Shown in pieces: positions 38,887 to 39,510 of a DNA stretch of 39,510 bases (position 1 is its first letter; each line of letters starts with the position of its first letter). A model generated the notes under the pieces. That model was not told the origin of the DNA. It made no database searches and saw nothing but the letters and a program-made list of their open reading frames with translations. Source of the DNA: a virus; the IMG/VR virus record IMGVR_UViG_3300020200_001135, positions 1 to 39,510 of that record; one strand, given 5' to 3'. A program made the position numbers and the translations under genes.

Positions 38887-39213
38887 ATGCTCTCTACACA
38901 ATACAGACTTAGGTTAGAAGCAATCTGTGATAAAATTGCAAAACACCAAGAAGTCAGTTTGGATGATATGATTTGGGCAGAAAAACTTGCGAAGTCAAAT
39001 CGTTCTGCCGCAACAATTCTTCGTCGGGCAAGAAGAACTGCAGAAAATCCAGACATGCGGGAGGGAGATATGGATGATTTTTTAAATCAACTTGACATTG
39101 GTGGAATTGGTCATGAACGTTTTGGAAAGCGTGGATTTGATAGTGTTGATGACATGGTTGACTGGTGGACTGAAGGAAGAGACAAACCAGAAGACTGGAG
39201 GCAAAGAGACTGA
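38887..39213 (+). CDS. Conserved-type cyanophage protein (108 aa)
   Basis: ATG 38887 is chosen since GGAG lies 7 bases upstream (38876-38879). The product starts MLSTQYRLRLEAICDKIAKH, has LDDMIWAEKLAKSNRSAATI, a basic helix LRRARRTAEN, and an acidic end with DDFLNQLDIGGIG and DDMVDWWTEGRD. The Arg-rich helix followed by acidic tails could bind nucleic acid or a host protein, but no family with known function is recognised. I recall close matches in cyanomyoviruses. The stop overlaps the next start (TGATG). Confidence 0.78.
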   Translation: MLSTQYRLRLEAICDKIAKHQEVSLDDMIWAEKLAKSNRSAATILRRARRTAENPDMREGDMDDFLNQLDIGGIGHERFGKRGFDSVDDMVDWWTEGRDKPEDWRQRD

Positions 39214-39510
39214 TGAGCGAAGTTCAATTCAAAAAACATAGAGTATTCCGTGAAACTGAAGCAGTTGTATTCTATGATATTTCTGTAGATGGATCTAACG
39301 CACAAGATCTCGTATGTCATACTGGTGCTGCTATCTCTCCACCTGATGATATTGTGGGTGCAAAGCAGTTTTATATTCACTATCACCAGATAGACCACAA
39401 TCGTGTTCTGTCTGGTCTTCGCACATTTGAGTTAGTGAATCCTGAATGGCGTTATCCTTATCATATTGTGCATCTTAATCGTTCTTCTGGTGCTCTGATG
39501 ATTCCTAAAA
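39213..39510 (+). CDS. Conserved phage protein, possible cupin-like, 5' part (3' end outside window)
   Basis: An open frame runs from ATG 39213 to the window end (99 codons). It contains KHRVFRETEAVVFYDISVDG, AQDLVCHTGAAISPPDDIVG, KQFYIHYHQIDHNRVLSGLR and EWRYPYHIVHLNRSSGALMI. The His-rich middle followed by a strand ending in a Pro resembles a cupin-type barrel with H-x-H ligands, and I recall cyanophage proteins of this layout. GGAGG lies 10-11 bases upstream. The gene is cut by the window edge, so length and C-terminus are unknown. Confidence 0.72.
   Translation, partial: MSEVQFKKHRVFRETEAVVFYDISVDGSNAQDLVCHTGAAISPPDDIVGAKQFYIHYHQIDHNRVLSGLRTFELVNPEWRYPYHIVHLNRSSGALMIPK

Noticed and set aside
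1-39510. tRNA genes, CRISPR arrays, insertion sequences, inteins or group I introns
   Set aside because: Gaps between genes are short, with no cloverleaf-like arms or regular spaced repeats noticed, and no transposase, intein or intron signature in any frame read.

Overview
This window reads as part of the genome of a T4-like marine cyanophage (a cyanomyovirus). The evidence is the 3' end of a photosystem II psbD gene, phage-type speD, a ferredoxin-dependent bilin reductase, T4-type late promoters (TATAAATA and close variants) in front of many structural genes, gene density near 100%, and a long run of tail-fibre proteins. The base composition is AT-rich, which fits phages of Prochlorococcus or marine Synechococcus. 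A bilin reductase leans towards a phycobilin-using host, but the exact host cannot be read from this sequence. There is no rRNA, CRISPR array, insertion sequence or convincing tRNA gene, and no gene-free stretch above about 130 bases.

Layout: (1) 1-1905: psbD end with a 23-residue Cys-rich ORF overlapping it, a terminator, an HNH endonuclease, a small ORF and a reverse-strand sulfotransferase. (2) 1948-3089: a 2OG-Fe(II) oxygenase and three small phage genes. (3) 3117-20215: tail/fibre structural genes, including 962-, 1354- and 1284-residue modular repeat proteins. (4) 20309-23539: three tandem Gly- and Cys-rich paralogues (25-26 Cys each) followed by a tail assembly chaperone-like gene. (5) 23552-35115: a sugar and oxygenase region with two oxygenase-like proteins, a GT9-type glycosyltransferase, a NodU-type carbamoyltransferase, both halves of HldE as separate genes, a small HAD phosphatase, a cupin, a prolyl-hydroxylase-like oxygenase, an HldD-type epimerase (reverse strand), a fibre protein, glutaredoxin, a PebA-like bilin reductase (reverse strand) and a second carbamoyltransferase. 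(6) 35148-39510: a compact chain of small conserved phage genes, a second sulfotransferase, speD, another oxygenase-like protein and, behind a consensus sigma-70 promoter, what may be the start of an early-type block.

The most interesting feature is the combination in region 5: enzymes matching most of the ADP-heptose pathway (kinase, adenylyltransferase, candidate phosphatase, epimerase), a GT9-family glycosyltransferase (the heptosyltransferase family) and O-carbamoyltransferases. Only the sedoheptulose-7-phosphate isomerase (GmhA) is not seen. I infer a phage-encoded route to a heptose, possibly carbamoylated, glycan placed on the virion, the cell surface or DNA. The target is unknown. Family assignments come from reading motifs by eye; no database search was run.
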